Assembly: GCA_902794535.1 (NCBI GenBank)
Contig: CADBHQ010000028.1
Location: 16,130-80,129, forward strand
Direction: 5' to 3'
DNA from: Fibrobacter succinogenes
GTDB lineage: Bacteria > Fibrobacterota > Fibrobacteria > Fibrobacterales > Fibrobacteraceae
Length of the DNA stretch: 64,000 nt
Shown: positions 9,192 to 17,131 of the stretch, one piece after another
Position numbering within the stretch: the stretch's first letter is position 1
Layout of the letters: every line of letters begins with the position of its first letter
Notes under the pieces: generated by a model
Databases searched by the model: none
Seen by the model: only the letters and a program-made list of their open reading frames with translations
What the model was told of the DNA's origin: nothing
Program-made: the position numbers and the translations under genes

Positions 9192-9829
9192 TGGATTCTC
9201 GCGTGCCTTCGCAGAATGAGATGCACGCTGCGCTTGAAAAGCGGCAGGGTGCAGAAGCTGTGCGCAAATTGCAGGCGGCAACAGTTGCTGTTTGCGGTTT
9301 GGGTGGGCTCGGTTCGAATATTGCGATTTCTTTGGCGCGTGCCGGTGTCGGCAAACTGATTCTGATTGATTTTGATCGTGTCGATGTCACGAATTTGCAT
9401 CGCCAGCAGTATAAGGCTTGCCAGGTTGGCATGCCGAAGCCCGAGGCGCTGCTTGCGAACTTGAAAGAGATTGCTCCGTATACGGAGTTTGAAACGCATT
9501 TTGAGAAAGTGAGCGCCGAGAATGCGGAGGCGTTGTTGGCCAAGGCCGACGTGATTTGCGAGGCGTTTGATAATGCCGAGGCGAAGGCGATGCTTGTGAA
9601 TACGGTGCTTGAAAATATGCCCGAAAAGTTCCTGGTCGCTGCTTCTGGCATGGCTGGCTACGATAGCGGAAATTTGATTACGACCCGCAAGGTGACCAAG
9701 CGCTTTTATGTTTGCGGTGACGGTAAAAGCGATGTGGCCGATGGAATCGGGCTCGTCGCGCCCCGCGTGATGCTTTGTGCCGCCCACCAGGCCTTGACTG
9801 CTATCCGCCTGATTCTCGGGCTGGAATAA
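9191..9829 (+). CDS. thiF: ThiS adenylyltransferase ThiF (short form)
   Basis: E1-like enzyme that adenylates the C-terminal Gly of ThiS using ATP. The roughly 210-residue protein has the nucleotide-binding GLGGLGSNIAISLARAG motif (about residues 35-51) and the LIDFDRVDVTNLHRQQY motif of the MoeB/ThiF/UBA family. It lacks the paired zinc cysteines of the longer E. coli ThiF and matches the short ThiF family 2 often found beside thiS and thiG. The ATG at 9191 overlaps the thiS stop by one base (TGATG); a GTG at 9188 could also be used. The overlap suggests translational coupling. Confidence 0.88.
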   Translation: MDSRVPSQNEMHAALEKRQGAEAVRKLQAATVAVCGLGGLGSNIAISLARAGVGKLILIDFDRVDVTNLHRQQYKACQVGMPKPEALLANLKEIAPYTEFETHFEKVSAENAEALLAKADVICEAFDNAEAKAMLVNTVLENMPEKFLVAASGMAGYDSGNLITTRKVTKRFYVCGDGKSDVADGIGLVAPRVMLCAAHQALTAIRLILGLE

Positions 9830-9862
9830 TGCTATATTTAGCCCTGCAAAAAAGAAGGCTTT

Positions 9863-10630
9863 ATGGACGACAAACTTGTAATTGGTGGCCACGAATTCAA
9901 TTCCCGCTTTATCTTAGGTTCCGGCAAATACTCCCTCAAGCTGATTGAGGCTGCTGTGCGCGATGCCGGGGCACAGATTGTGACCCTCGCGGTGCGCCGA
10001 GCGAACACCAAGGACCATGAAAATATTCTGGATTACATTCCGAAGGGTGTGACGCTGTTGCCGAATACGTCCGGCGCACGCAACGCCGCTGAAGCGGTGC
10101 GCATCGCGCGTCTTTCTCGCGAACTCGGCTGCGGTGATTTCGTCAAGATCGAAATCATGCGCGACACGAAGTACCTTTTGCCCGACAACTACGAAACCAT
10201 CAAGGCGACCGAAACCTTGGCGAAAGAAGGTTTCGTAGTGATGCCGTATATGTACCCGGATTTGAACGTGGCGCGCGACCTCGCTAACGCGGGTGCCGCA
10301 GCCGTGATGCCGCTGGCTGCTCCGATTGGTTCTAACAAGGGCCTTTCTACCCGCGAATTCATTCAGATTCTCATCGATGAAATCGACCTCCCGATTATCG
10401 TGGATGCGGGCATCGGTAAACCCTCTGAAGCTTGTGCTGCCATGGAAATGGGCGCTGCCGCTATTATGGCGAATACCGCTCTTGCAACCGCTGGCGATTT
10501 GCCCATGATGGCTCAGAGTTTCAAGCTCGCAATTGAAGCGGGTCGCAAGGCCTACTTGGCAGGCCTTGGCCGCGTGCTGACCCGCGGCGCTTCTGCTTCC
10601 GACCCGCTGACTGGTTTCTTGAGAGACTAA
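9863..10630 (+). CDS. thiG: Thiazole synthase
   Basis: Condenses 1-deoxy-D-xylulose 5-phosphate, dehydroglycine and the ThiS thiocarboxylate to form the thiazole of thiamine. The 255-residue length is standard. Family motifs are visible: [16 protein letters not shown] at the N-terminus, the [13 protein letters not shown] segment, the KIEIM lysine (Schiff-base candidate) and the phosphate-binding [11 protein letters not shown] and [12 protein letters not shown] segments near the C-terminus. A further TATATT box lies about 30 bp upstream, overlapping the end of thiF, so thiG may also have its own promoter. thiC, thiE and thiH are not in this window. Confidence 0.93.
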   Translation: MDDKLVIGGHEFNSRFILGSGKYSLKLIEAAVRDAGAQIVTLAVRRANTKDHENILDYIPKGVTLLPNTSGARNAAEAVRIARLSRELGCGDFVKIEIMRDTKYLLPDNYETIKATETLAKEGFVVMPYMYPDLNVARDLANAGAAAVMPLAAPIGSNKGLSTREFIQILIDEIDLPIIVDAGIGKPSEACAAMEMGAAAIMANTALATAGDLPMMAQSFKLAIEAGRKAYLAGLGRVLTRGASASDPLTGFLRD

Positions 10631-10631
10631 C

Positions 10632-10668
10632 CGGGGTTTTAGGGGCAGAGCCCTTAGGCGAAGGGGTA
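10632..10668 (+). repeat. Intergenic repeat, family C, copy 1
   Basis: GGTTTTAGGGGCAGAGCCC followed by TTAGGCGAAGGGGT closely matches, in reverse complement, a block at 46993-47031. It directly precedes the terminator between thiG and the convergent DUF748 gene. Confidence 0.6.
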
Positions 10669-10672
10669 ATGA

Positions 10673-10703
10673 AAAAAAGACGAGCTGTTTGCTCGTCTTT
10701 TTG
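10673..10703. terminator. Bidirectional intrinsic terminator
   Basis: Hairpin AAAAGACGAGC/GCTCGTCTTTT with a 5-nt loop and A/T tracts on both sides, between convergent thiG and the DUF748 gene. Confidence 0.85.
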
Positions 10704-10728
10704 CAATGAGGGGAAGACCTGCCCCTTC

Positions 10729-13011
10729 CTACTGCACGTCTATTTGCACCTTATACATGGCCTTGCGCTGGGTGAGTGCGCCGCGCGGGGCTGTTTTGAC
10801 GGTCACGTTCTTGGGCGTTACGCCGGGCTGTTGTTGCAGCGTCTTGAGCAAGTCCTGATTGCGCTTTTCGGCCAGGTCGAGGATTTCCTTTTCGAGGGCC
10901 TTGCGGTCGAGATCCTTGGCGTGGGCTTCTGCGTAGGCGGCGTAGGCGCTGTCCTTGTCTTCGATGGCGAGGATTGCCTTTTCGTCGAGTTCGTTGAGCG
11001 CGGTCTTGTTCTGCGTTGCCTTGTAGAAGTCGGTCTTGAGCTTGTGCGTCTTGTAGGCGTCAACCGTCTTTTTCAGGTTGAAGTTTTGCACAAAGTTCAT
11101 CTTGAGTTTCTTGTCGTTGACGAGTGCTTCGACCATTTTCTGGGCCTTGGCGTACTGTTCGCTGGTGAAGGAACCTGCGAGCGGGTCGATATAGATTTCG
11201 TCGTTCTTGCCGAGGTCAATTCCGATTGCACCTGCGCCTGTGGCGGCTACGTTACCCACGACTTTGAGCGGGGAGAGAGCCACCTTGATGAGCAGATTCA
11301 TCACGGTCTGCCACACGATTTTCAGGTAAGAGAATTCAGGGTCTTGCACGTTGCCTTTCACAGGAACGTCGAACTGGATTTTGTCATCCTTGTCCTTGAG
11401 AATGTAGAGGCCGACCTTCATCGGAACCATGTATTCCGGGTCGGTTTTAGAATCCTTGTCGCCTACGTTGATGTTGTAGATGTCGATGGTGTTCTTGCTT
11501 TCGATGTTCCAACCGCTCATCTTGTTTTCGCTGGCGAAGGCCATGGTGCCCGAGGTAATGGGGTAGCCGGTGTAGTGATGGCTATACGGCGAGAAGTGCT
11601 TGAGCGCGAGGTTCTTGACGCTCACGTAGGCGTCCATGGTGCTGATGTCGGAAAGTGCGCCCTTGTACTTGAGCGAGAGTGTGCCGCCTTCGGGGAATGC
11701 GGCCGACACGTTGATGGCGCAGGGGGAGTTGAAGTTGATGTTGGATCCGTTTACGGTAATGCCGCTCACCTTGTAGTTGAACGCTTGCTTGGGCGTGTGG
11801 TCGGTGGCAGAAACGCTCGTGTTTGCAACCAGGAGCTTGTTAATCACGAACTTAAGTGGGGTTGACTTTTCAGCCGGAGCTGGTGCTGCTTCTTCTTTTT
11901 CTGCGACAGTTTCTGCTGCGGCGGTAGAATCGGCGGTGACTTCCTTTTTGGCGTTTTTGTTCAGCGGTTCAAGCAAAACGTCGATGTTGGTGGTGCCGTT
12001 CTTGAACAGGTCAACATGTGCAGACACTCCGTTTACAATCACGGAATCCACACGGAAATCCATATCATTCAGGTTGGCCTTGGCAATGCCTACGCCCACG
12101 TGCGCAACGCTGATGTCCTTGCCGCTAGTTTCGGTGAGTTTCAAGTGGTCGACGGACACGGTGCCGCTCACGTTAGAAGACAGAACGTGGTTCACATTGC
12201 CGTTCACGTTCAAGTTGACATTCAGAGAGGCGTCGAAGTCCTTGTACTTGATAAAATCGTTCAGGTAGGGCTTGGCGATGGCGAGAGCCAGCTTGTTGAG
12301 CGTTACGTTCACGCCGAAGTCCTGGGTCTGCATATTGAACAGGACTTTAATGCCCAAATCACCACCGTTTGCAAATTTGAGATTCACGCCGATGTCGGTA
12401 TCCTTGTTGCTAAAGTAGACTGCCGGAATGGCGACCGAGAAGTCTTGAATGTGAATCTTGGAACCGATTTTCTGGTCTTCGTAAATGACGTTGCCCTTTT
12501 CGAGCGTGATGTTTTCAACCGCGACGCTAAAGCCAATCATTTCGTTCGGATCGAGGTTCAAAGTCTGAGCGGAATCGGCGGCGGTGGAGTCGACCTTGGC
12601 TTCTTCGGCGGTTGTGTCGGCGGTGCTGTCGGCTGCGAACTTGTCGAGGATGTCGCTAAAGTTGAACTGGTCTCCCTTCTGGGTGACGCGCGTGTACAGG
12701 CCTTTCAGGTATATTTCGCTCACGCTGATTTCTTTGGCGATGAGTCGCGTGGGGTTAACGTTAATGCGGAATTTTTCAAAGGCCACAAAGGGGGTGGTGC
12801 CATCGGGTTCGTAAATCGCGAAGTCGTCGACGGTAACGGTGAACGTGAACGGGCTGAAGTCCACGTTTTCGATTTTCATTTTGCGACCGATGATTTCTTC
12901 GGAGTGGGCGACCACGTAGTTCTTGGCGATGCTGGGGCCGATTTTGAGGGCGACAATGACGATTACAATCAATGCCGCGAGAACGATAAGGGCAATGTAA
13001 CGTTTCTTCAT
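10729..13011 (-). CDS. DUF748 / AsmA-like envelope protein
   Basis: A 760-residue membrane-anchored protein. One N-terminal transmembrane helix (about residues 5-24, rich in Ile, Val, Ala and Leu) is followed by a long, mostly beta-strand periplasmic region. The DUF748-type opening (Ile-Gly-Arg-Lys-Met-Lys-Ile-Glu-Asn near residue 40, then FSPFTFTVTVDDFAI) and repeated short strands resemble AsmA/TamB-type bridge proteins linked to outer-membrane lipid homeostasis. An Ala/Glu/Asp-rich low-complexity stretch lies around residues 125-150 and another around 360-385. It is divergent from the sugar nucleotidyltransferase gene across 81 bp. The family is recognised; the biochemical role is inferred. 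Confidence 0.78.
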   Translation of the reverse strand: MKKRYIALIVLAALIVIVIVALKIGPSIAKNYVVAHSEEIIGRKMKIENVDFSPFTFTVTVDDFAIYEPDGTTPFVAFEKFRINVNPTRLIAKEISVSEIYLKGLYTRVTQKGDQFNFSDILDKFAADSTADTTAEEAKVDSTAADSAQTLNLDPNEMIGFSVAVENITLEKGNVIYEDQKIGSKIHIQDFSVAIPAVYFSNKDTDIGVNLKFANGGDLGIKVLFNMQTQDFGVNVTLNKLALAIAKPYLNDFIKYKDFDASLNVNLNVNGNVNHVLSSNVSGTVSVDHLKLTETSGKDISVAHVGVGIAKANLNDMDFRVDSVIVNGVSAHVDLFKNGTTNIDVLLEPLNKNAKKEVTADSTAAAETVAEKEEAAPAPAEKSTPLKFVINKLLVANTSVSATDHTPKQAFNYKVSGITVNGSNINFNSPCAINVSAAFPEGGTLSLKYKGALSDISTMDAYVSVKNLALKHFSPYSHHYTGYPITSGTMAFASENKMSGWNIESKNTIDIYNINVGDKDSKTDPEYMVPMKVGLYILKDKDDKIQFDVPVKGNVQDPEFSYLKIVWQTVMNLLIKVALSPLKVVGNVAATGAGAIGIDLGKNDEIYIDPLAGSFTSEQYAKAQKMVEALVNDKKLKMNFVQNFNLKKTVDAYKTHKLKTDFYKATQNKTALNELDEKAILAIEDKDSAYAAYAEAHAKDLDRKALEKEILDLAEKRNQDLLKTLQQQPGVTPKNVTVKTAPRGALTQRKAMYKVQIDVQ

Positions 13012-13092
13012 GGTGCCCTAAAAATAGAATTCTTACTTTGCAGATGTTTGTTAAATTTTTTTAGAACGCCTTTTTCTATCTTTATACATATA

Positions 13093-13980
13093 ATGGAAAA
13101 ATTCCCCGTGAATAACGATTCCTTGAACGTTTTGATTTTGGCGGCGGGCCTTGGAACCCGCCTGCGCCCGCTCACAAATGACATGCCGAAGCCCCTTGTT
13201 CCTGTGGTTGACGCCTCGATTCTGGACTTGCAGGCTCGTAAGGCGCGCGCCATCGGAAGTGTTCGTTTGCATGCAAATGCCCATTACCTGGCTGAACAGG
13301 TGGTGTCGGCGGGTGGAACTTTAGGTTTCGAAAAAGTTTGGGTGGAGCTGCCCGATATCCTCGGGACTGCCGGCCCGCTCAAGCGCATTTACAATGAAGG
13401 CTATCGTGGAGGCCTTCTGATTATGAATGGTGATGCTTATTGCAATTTTGACTTGAAGGCCTTTGTCGAAAATGCGCAGGCGTTGGCTGCTCAGCCGGAC
13501 GGTCCGCAGGTGGCTTTGCTCGCGGTTGATTTTCCGAAGGTGAACACATTCCGCGTGGGAGCGGACGGTCGCTTGGCCGGCGTGGTTGGCCGCTTTGGTA
13601 GCGAAGAAGGTTTGCCTGCGACGTTCTCGGGCGTTTCGTGGTACAGCGATGTCGCTCTTTCGCGTATTCGCGATGGAGAATTTGATATCCGTGAATTCTG
13701 GAAGCAAGAGATTGCGGCGGGTCGCGCTCCGTTCGTGGACATGACGCAACTGCATGCGACTTGGATTGATATGGGCTCGCCCGAAGGCTTGATGTCGGCG
13801 GTGGAGGCTCGCTTGAAGGAGCTTGGCCGCGACGTGAACGAAGCTGTCGTTGAAGATGGCGTTCAAGTGCCTGCTGGTGTGACTATCAAGCATTCTGTGA
13901 TTTATGCCGGTGCTGAAATTCAAGCCGGCGAAACAATTGAAAATGAAATCCGCGGTAAGGGATTTATTTGGAAGGTTTAA
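13093..13980 (+). CDS. Sugar-phosphate nucleotidyltransferase
   Basis: Makes an NDP-sugar from NTP and a sugar 1-phosphate. The 295-residue protein has the nucleotide-binding signature LAAGLGTRLRPLTNDMPKPL (about residues 13-32), the metal-site MNGDAYCNFD segment and a short C-terminal left-handed beta-helix-like tail with VIYAGAEI repeats. It most resembles the mannose-1-phosphate guanylyltransferase / MurU-like group; the sugar is not decidable from sequence. The ATG at 13093 places the signature at the usual distance; the open frame continues far upstream only as antisense of the DUF748 gene. No Shine-Dalgarno sequence is visible and a TATCTT box lies about 10 nt upstream. The next gene begins 3 bp later. 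Confidence 0.85.
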   Translation: MEKFPVNNDSLNVLILAAGLGTRLRPLTNDMPKPLVPVVDASILDLQARKARAIGSVRLHANAHYLAEQVVSAGGTLGFEKVWVELPDILGTAGPLKRIYNEGYRGGLLIMNGDAYCNFDLKAFVENAQALAAQPDGPQVALLAVDFPKVNTFRVGADGRLAGVVGRFGSEEGLPATFSGVSWYSDVALSRIRDGEFDIREFWKQEIAAGRAPFVDMTQLHATWIDMGSPEGLMSAVEARLKELGRDVNEAVVEDGVQVPAGVTIKHSVIYAGAEIQAGETIENEIRGKGFIWKV

Positions 13981-13983
13981 ATT

Positions 13984-14754
13984 ATGCGCAAGTTTAGAGT
14001 TGTCCTAGTCGAACCGGAACATCCGCACAATGTGGGCTTTGTGGCCCGCGCCATGCACTGCTACGCCCTCGATGAACTTTATATTGTTTACCCGAGACGC
14101 GACAAGGTCATTGAAAATTCTTACCATACGGCACCGAACAGTCACGAAGTCTTGGACAAGGCAACTATCGTGCATAAGTTCGAAGATGCCATTGGTGATT
14201 GCGCTTGCGCAGTTGCGTTTAGCCGCCGTATTTACGGTTCTGCCATCAAGCATACGATGATGCCTGGGCTTTCAGAATTGTTGCCCGAAAACGGAACGAT
14301 TGCGCTGGTGTTCGGTCGCGAATCTTGCGGTCTTGAAACCGAAGAAGTGAACGCTTGCACTTACCAGTGTGAAATCCCGGTGCCGGGACTCATGAGTCTG
14401 AACTTGGCGCAGGCGGTGACGGTGGGCCTTTATGAACTTTGCCGCAGCGGTGCGCTTGCCAACGGCGAAGGCCGCGCGAAGCGTGGAAGCAAGGGTGCTT
14501 GCGAAACGGCTCCGGCGACCATCGATCAGATTGATAGCTTCAAGAAGTTTTTGGACCGCTATCTGACCGGCCAGTATCACGACCAATCTTGGCGCGACAA
14601 CTTCCTCAATACGCTCTTGCAGCGTTTGCACCCGACTCGCAACGAACTGTCGGCGTTGTTCGGACTCATCCGTAATCTCGCAAAGAAACCCGCCCGCTTG
14701 GAACAAGCTGCCGACAAGGCTGCTAAGGCTGCGGCAGAATCTGCTGAAAAATAA
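13984..14754 (+). CDS. SpoU/TrmH-family RNA 2'-O-methyltransferase (TrmJ-like)
   Basis: SPOUT methyltransferase that uses S-adenosylmethionine to methylate a ribose in tRNA or rRNA. The 256-residue protein shows all three family motifs: motif 1 in VEPEHPHNVGFVARAM (about residues 9-24), motif 2 in IALVFGRESCGL (about 102-113) and motif 3 in IPVPGLMSLNLAQAV (about 126-140). The C-terminal extension, helical and basic with an Ala/Lys-rich tail, fits TrmJ-like enzymes acting on tRNA position 32. It follows the nucleotidyltransferase by 3 bp and is followed after 2 bp by a small gene, so the three probably form an operon. Confidence 0.85.
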   Translation: MRKFRVVLVEPEHPHNVGFVARAMHCYALDELYIVYPRRDKVIENSYHTAPNSHEVLDKATIVHKFEDAIGDCACAVAFSRRIYGSAIKHTMMPGLSELLPENGTIALVFGRESCGLETEEVNACTYQCEIPVPGLMSLNLAQAVTVGLYELCRSGALANGEGRAKRGSKGACETAPATIDQIDSFKKFLDRYLTGQYHDQSWRDNFLNTLLQRLHPTRNELSALFGLIRNLAKKPARLEQAADKAAKAAAESAEK

Positions 14755-14756
14755 GC

Positions 14757-15119
14757 ATGGAAGTCGAATTCAACATCGCAGGGCGAATTTTGGCCAAGGA
14801 CGACACGCGAGTCATATCGCTTGCCGAAATCCTTGCGTCGCCCTTGGTGGTGAATGGGGCTGCGGGCGCTGCGACTTGTGCCGCCGACCTTAGCGAAGAT
14901 TCTCTTGCTGCCTACTGCAAGGCGGTTTCGGCGCAGAACGCCTGTAAAGTCTATCTATGGAAAGACCGCGAAGAATACGGCAACGCGAATGTGTTCAACG
15001 GCGGCTCCGATTACGAGGTCGTGAACGAAGTATGCTTCTTATGCGTTTACGACTGCGGAAAAGAAATGGTCCGTGAAACTACGAACCATTGGAATGAAAA
15101 AATCGACGAAGTTATTTAG
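14757..15119 (+). CDS. Hypothetical protein
   Basis: A 120-residue protein I do not recognise. It has no signal peptide or membrane segment, is acidic and contains six cysteines, two of them in a CFLCVYDC cluster near residue 98, which could bind a metal. It starts 2 bp after the methyltransferase stop, so it is likely co-translated with it. Its end overlaps the convergent GNAT gene by four bases. Confidence 0.7.
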   Translation: MEVEFNIAGRILAKDDTRVISLAEILASPLVVNGAAGAATCAADLSEDSLAAYCKAVSAQNACKVYLWKDREEYGNANVFNGGSDYEVVNEVCFLCVYDCGKEMVRETTNHWNEKIDEVI

Positions 15120-15655
15120 CGATTTTCGAATTCTTCTTTCGTAATGCAACTGACATGCCCCGTGCGGTGCTCGCTCATCAAGGGGAGATAAAGGTCCTTG
15201 GTGGTCCACTGGTACTTGAATCCACATTTTTCTTGCACTCGGCGAGATTTTTCATTGCCGTCGTAGTATCCGCACCAGACTTTTCGCATGCCAAGATCTT
15301 GGAAGGCGTGTCGTATTAATTCTTTTGCGGCTTCGGGAATGAGCCCTTGTCCCCAAAAGGGCTTGCCAATCCAATAGCCGAGTTCGCATTCGTCATCGCG
15401 CTCAGTTAAATCGGTGTTGCCGTTGAGCTTCAGCTCGATTGCTCCGATGGCCTTGTTATCTTGTTTTAAACAGACGGCGTATGCTTCGGCTCCGCAAAAA
15501 ACGTACCGAATGACGCCAAGACTTTCTTGAATGTTCTTGTGTGCGGGCCAGCCAGCAATGGGGCCCACATCGGGGTCGCTGGCGTACTTGTAGAGATCTT
15601 CAGCATCGCTATCTTGCCAACGGCGAAGAATCAATCGTTCTGTTTCTAGGGACAT
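15116..15655 (-). CDS. GNAT-family N-acetyltransferase (RimJ/RimL-like)
   Basis: A 179-residue acetyl-CoA-dependent acyltransferase of the RimJ/RimL/SpeG branch. It opens with the family's SLETERLILRRWQDSDAEDL pattern. It has the central ELGYWIGKPFWGQGLIPEA segment, whose Gly-rich loop is the acetyl-CoA pyrophosphate site, and the late KSRRVQEKCGFK motif. The substrate could be a ribosomal protein N-terminus or a small molecule. The start is divergent from dut, only 32 bp away, with TATATT ending six bases before the ATG and no Shine-Dalgarno sequence. Confidence 0.85.
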   Translation of the reverse strand: MSLETERLILRRWQDSDAEDLYKYASDPDVGPIAGWPAHKNIQESLGVIRYVFCGAEAYAVCLKQDNKAIGAIELKLNGNTDLTERDDECELGYWIGKPFWGQGLIPEAAKELIRHAFQDLGMRKVWCGYYDGNEKSRRVQEKCGFKYQWTTKDLYLPLMSEHRTGHVSCITKEEFENR

Positions 15656-15687
15656 ATTCCAAATATAGACTTTTATATATTTGCACC
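15656..15687. promoter_or_regulatory. Back-to-back promoters in a 32-bp divergent spacer
   Basis: Both genes have a TATATT box ending exactly six bases from their ATG: 15662-15667 on the minus strand for the acetyltransferase and 15676-15681 on the plus strand for dut. The -35 regions must lie inside the opposite promoter or coding sequence, so the two promoters probably compete. Confidence 0.55.
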
Positions 15688-16122
15688 ATGACCACGAAGA
15701 CGATTAAAATTCAGTACCTCGACGATTCTATCCCGAAACTCACTTACATCGGCGGCAAATCCGACTGGATTGACCTTGCCGCGGCAGAGACTGTGACGCT
15801 CAAGGCAGGCGAGTTCAAACTCATTCACTTGGGGGTCGCGATGAAGTTGCCCGAGGGTTACGAGGCGCATATCGCCCCGCGCAGTTCCACCTTCAAAAAT
15901 TTTGGAATTTTACAAGCAAATTCTGTGGGCGTGGTCGATTCTAGCTACTGCGGCGCGAAAGACTGGTGGAAAATGCCCGTTTACGCCACCCGCGACGTGA
16001 CCATCGAAAAGGGGAGCCGTATTGCACAGTTCCGCATCATGGAAATCCAACCGACGCTCACCTTCGAAGAAGGCGCTCTCGACGGCGCTGACCGTGGCGG
16101 CTTCGGCAGCACGGGAATCTAA
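15688..16122 (+). CDS. dut: dUTP diphosphatase (dUTPase)
   Basis: Hydrolyses dUTP to dUMP and pyrophosphate, keeping uracil out of DNA and feeding dTMP synthesis. The 144-residue protein matches the trimeric dUTPase family in size. Its motifs are altered but recognisable: DLAAAE (motif 1), APRSSTFKNFGI (motif 2), GVVDSSYCG (motif 3, with the catalytic Asp), a motif 4 region RIAQFRIM, and a Gly-rich GADRGGFGSTGI end (motif 5). The ATG at 15688 is chosen because motif 1 is then at its usual distance and the TATATT box sits six bases upstream. An in-frame reading from 15541 would run through the divergent gene. Confidence 0.88.
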   Translation: MTTKTIKIQYLDDSIPKLTYIGGKSDWIDLAAAETVTLKAGEFKLIHLGVAMKLPEGYEAHIAPRSSTFKNFGILQANSVGVVDSSYCGAKDWWKMPVYATRDVTIEKGSRIAQFRIMEIQPTLTFEEGALDGADRGGFGSTGI

Positions 16123-16133
16123 AAGGATTGCGT

Positions 16134-16246
16134 CTAAACCTCGTATTTCTGAAGAGCCCTGATGAATTCAGGGGCGAAATCGACGCCGTTCGACCATGTG
16201 ATGCCCCATAATCGCCAATATATTTTGCGTCAATCACGTGAAGCAT
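16134..16246 (-). pseudogene. DUF2442 relic
   Basis: An ATG at 16246 starts MLHVIDAKYIGDY, the typical opening of DUF2442 proteins, with AAGAGA just before it. In another frame the strand continues ITWSNGVDFAPEF and reaches a stop at 16134-16136, matching the family's C-terminal end. The middle of the domain is missing and the two parts are out of frame, so this is an internally deleted gene. It lies just downstream of the toxin gene on the same strand. Confidence 0.55.
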
Positions 16247-16290
16247 TCTCTTGTATTCTCCGGTGTTTGAAATATATGCAGTGTTGAAGG

Positions 16291-16593
16291 CTATTTTGTT
16301 TCCTGTCTGCAATAAAAGACGCGCAATATAACGACGATTCGCTTGTCATGGTCGACATGGTAAAACAGTCGGTAATTGTCCACTGACATCGATCGAACTT
16401 CACGTAAAATCCAGGGTTCGTCTTGACATAAGGCGAAAGCTTCTGGAAAATCGGACAATGTATTCACCGATTCCTGAATTTTTCTCATTAGATTCTTTGC
16501 CGCGATAGGCGAACAAAGTGTTACGCTGATATAGTCAAAGATTTGATCGATATCATCCTGTGCTGCGGAAGAAAAATGGACTTCGAAATTCAT
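16291..16593 (-). CDS. ParE/RelE-family toxin
   Basis: A 100-residue type II toxin of the RelE/ParE superfamily, which acts as an mRNA interferase or gyrase poison. It shows the family pattern: N-terminal strand FEVHFSSAAQDDIDQIFDYI, a central helix pair, and the late SVDNYRLFYHVDHDKRIVVILRVFYCRQ strand region. Its ATG overlaps the antitoxin stop (ATGA), the usual antitoxin-first, translationally coupled layout. RelE and ParE branches cannot be separated confidently; the LREVRSMSVDNYRLFY segment looks more ParE-like. Confidence 0.85.
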   Translation of the reverse strand: MNFEVHFSSAAQDDIDQIFDYISVTLCSPIAAKNLMRKIQESVNTLSDFPEAFALCQDEPWILREVRSMSVDNYRLFYHVDHDKRIVVILRVFYCRQETK

Positions 16594-16892
16594 ACCTTGT
16601 ACTTTTTCTTGACATCGGAAAGGACCGTCGCGGCTGGGCGGGTGCGACCTTTCAGCATGTCATTGTAGCCCTTCTCGAGTTCCGCATCGAGGCGCTCTTT
16701 AGACCATTTGGCGGAGTTTTCGGGAGCCTTGGGTATTTTCACGTCAAAGGGAATACCCTGTTGCAGAATAATCTGTTTATAGAACATGTTGATGGCGCTG
16801 GAAACGGATATGCCGAGGGTTTCCAGGACGTTTTCGGCTTGTTCCTTGACGTCGGGCTCTATGCGAGCGTATAAATTTGCAGTCTTGTTCAT
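16590..16892 (-). CDS. RelB/DinJ-family antitoxin
   Basis: A 100-residue antitoxin expected to bind and silence the downstream toxin and to repress its own promoter. The N-terminal ribbon-helix-helix part (NLYARIEPDVKEQAENVLETLGISVSSAINMFYKQI) is the RelB/DinJ DNA-binding fold. The charged C-terminal half would wrap the toxin. I chose the ATG at 16892 over an upstream in-frame start because it begins the ribbon strand at the usual distance. TATATT (16900-16905 on the minus strand) ends seven bases before it, with no Shine-Dalgarno sequence. Confidence 0.85.
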   Translation of the reverse strand: MNKTANLYARIEPDVKEQAENVLETLGISVSSAINMFYKQIILQQGIPFDVKIPKAPENSAKWSKERLDAELEKGYNDMLKGRTRPAATVLSDVKKKYKV

Positions 16893-17131
16893 GTCACTTA
16901 ATATACATTTTTGTGCGTACAAAAGCAATACATTTTGAAAACTTCTTGAAATTCACCAAAACGCATATGAGCGTTGAAGTAAAAAGCGGGGTTTGTGGTT
17001 TAGTGTCTGCTGATAAATATAAATTTATTGTCATGTCATATTATGACAAAATTGGGCCTATACGGAGTGTTTGGTCACGGGGTGGTTGTTTTGGGGCGGG
17101 GTATAGGTTATATTTTGGAGTGAGGTTTTTT

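Noticed and set aside
12016..13092. Upstream in-frame extension of the sugar nucleotidyltransferase
   Set aside because: It runs antisense through the DUF748 gene; the signature motif and promoter-like box place the true start at 13093.
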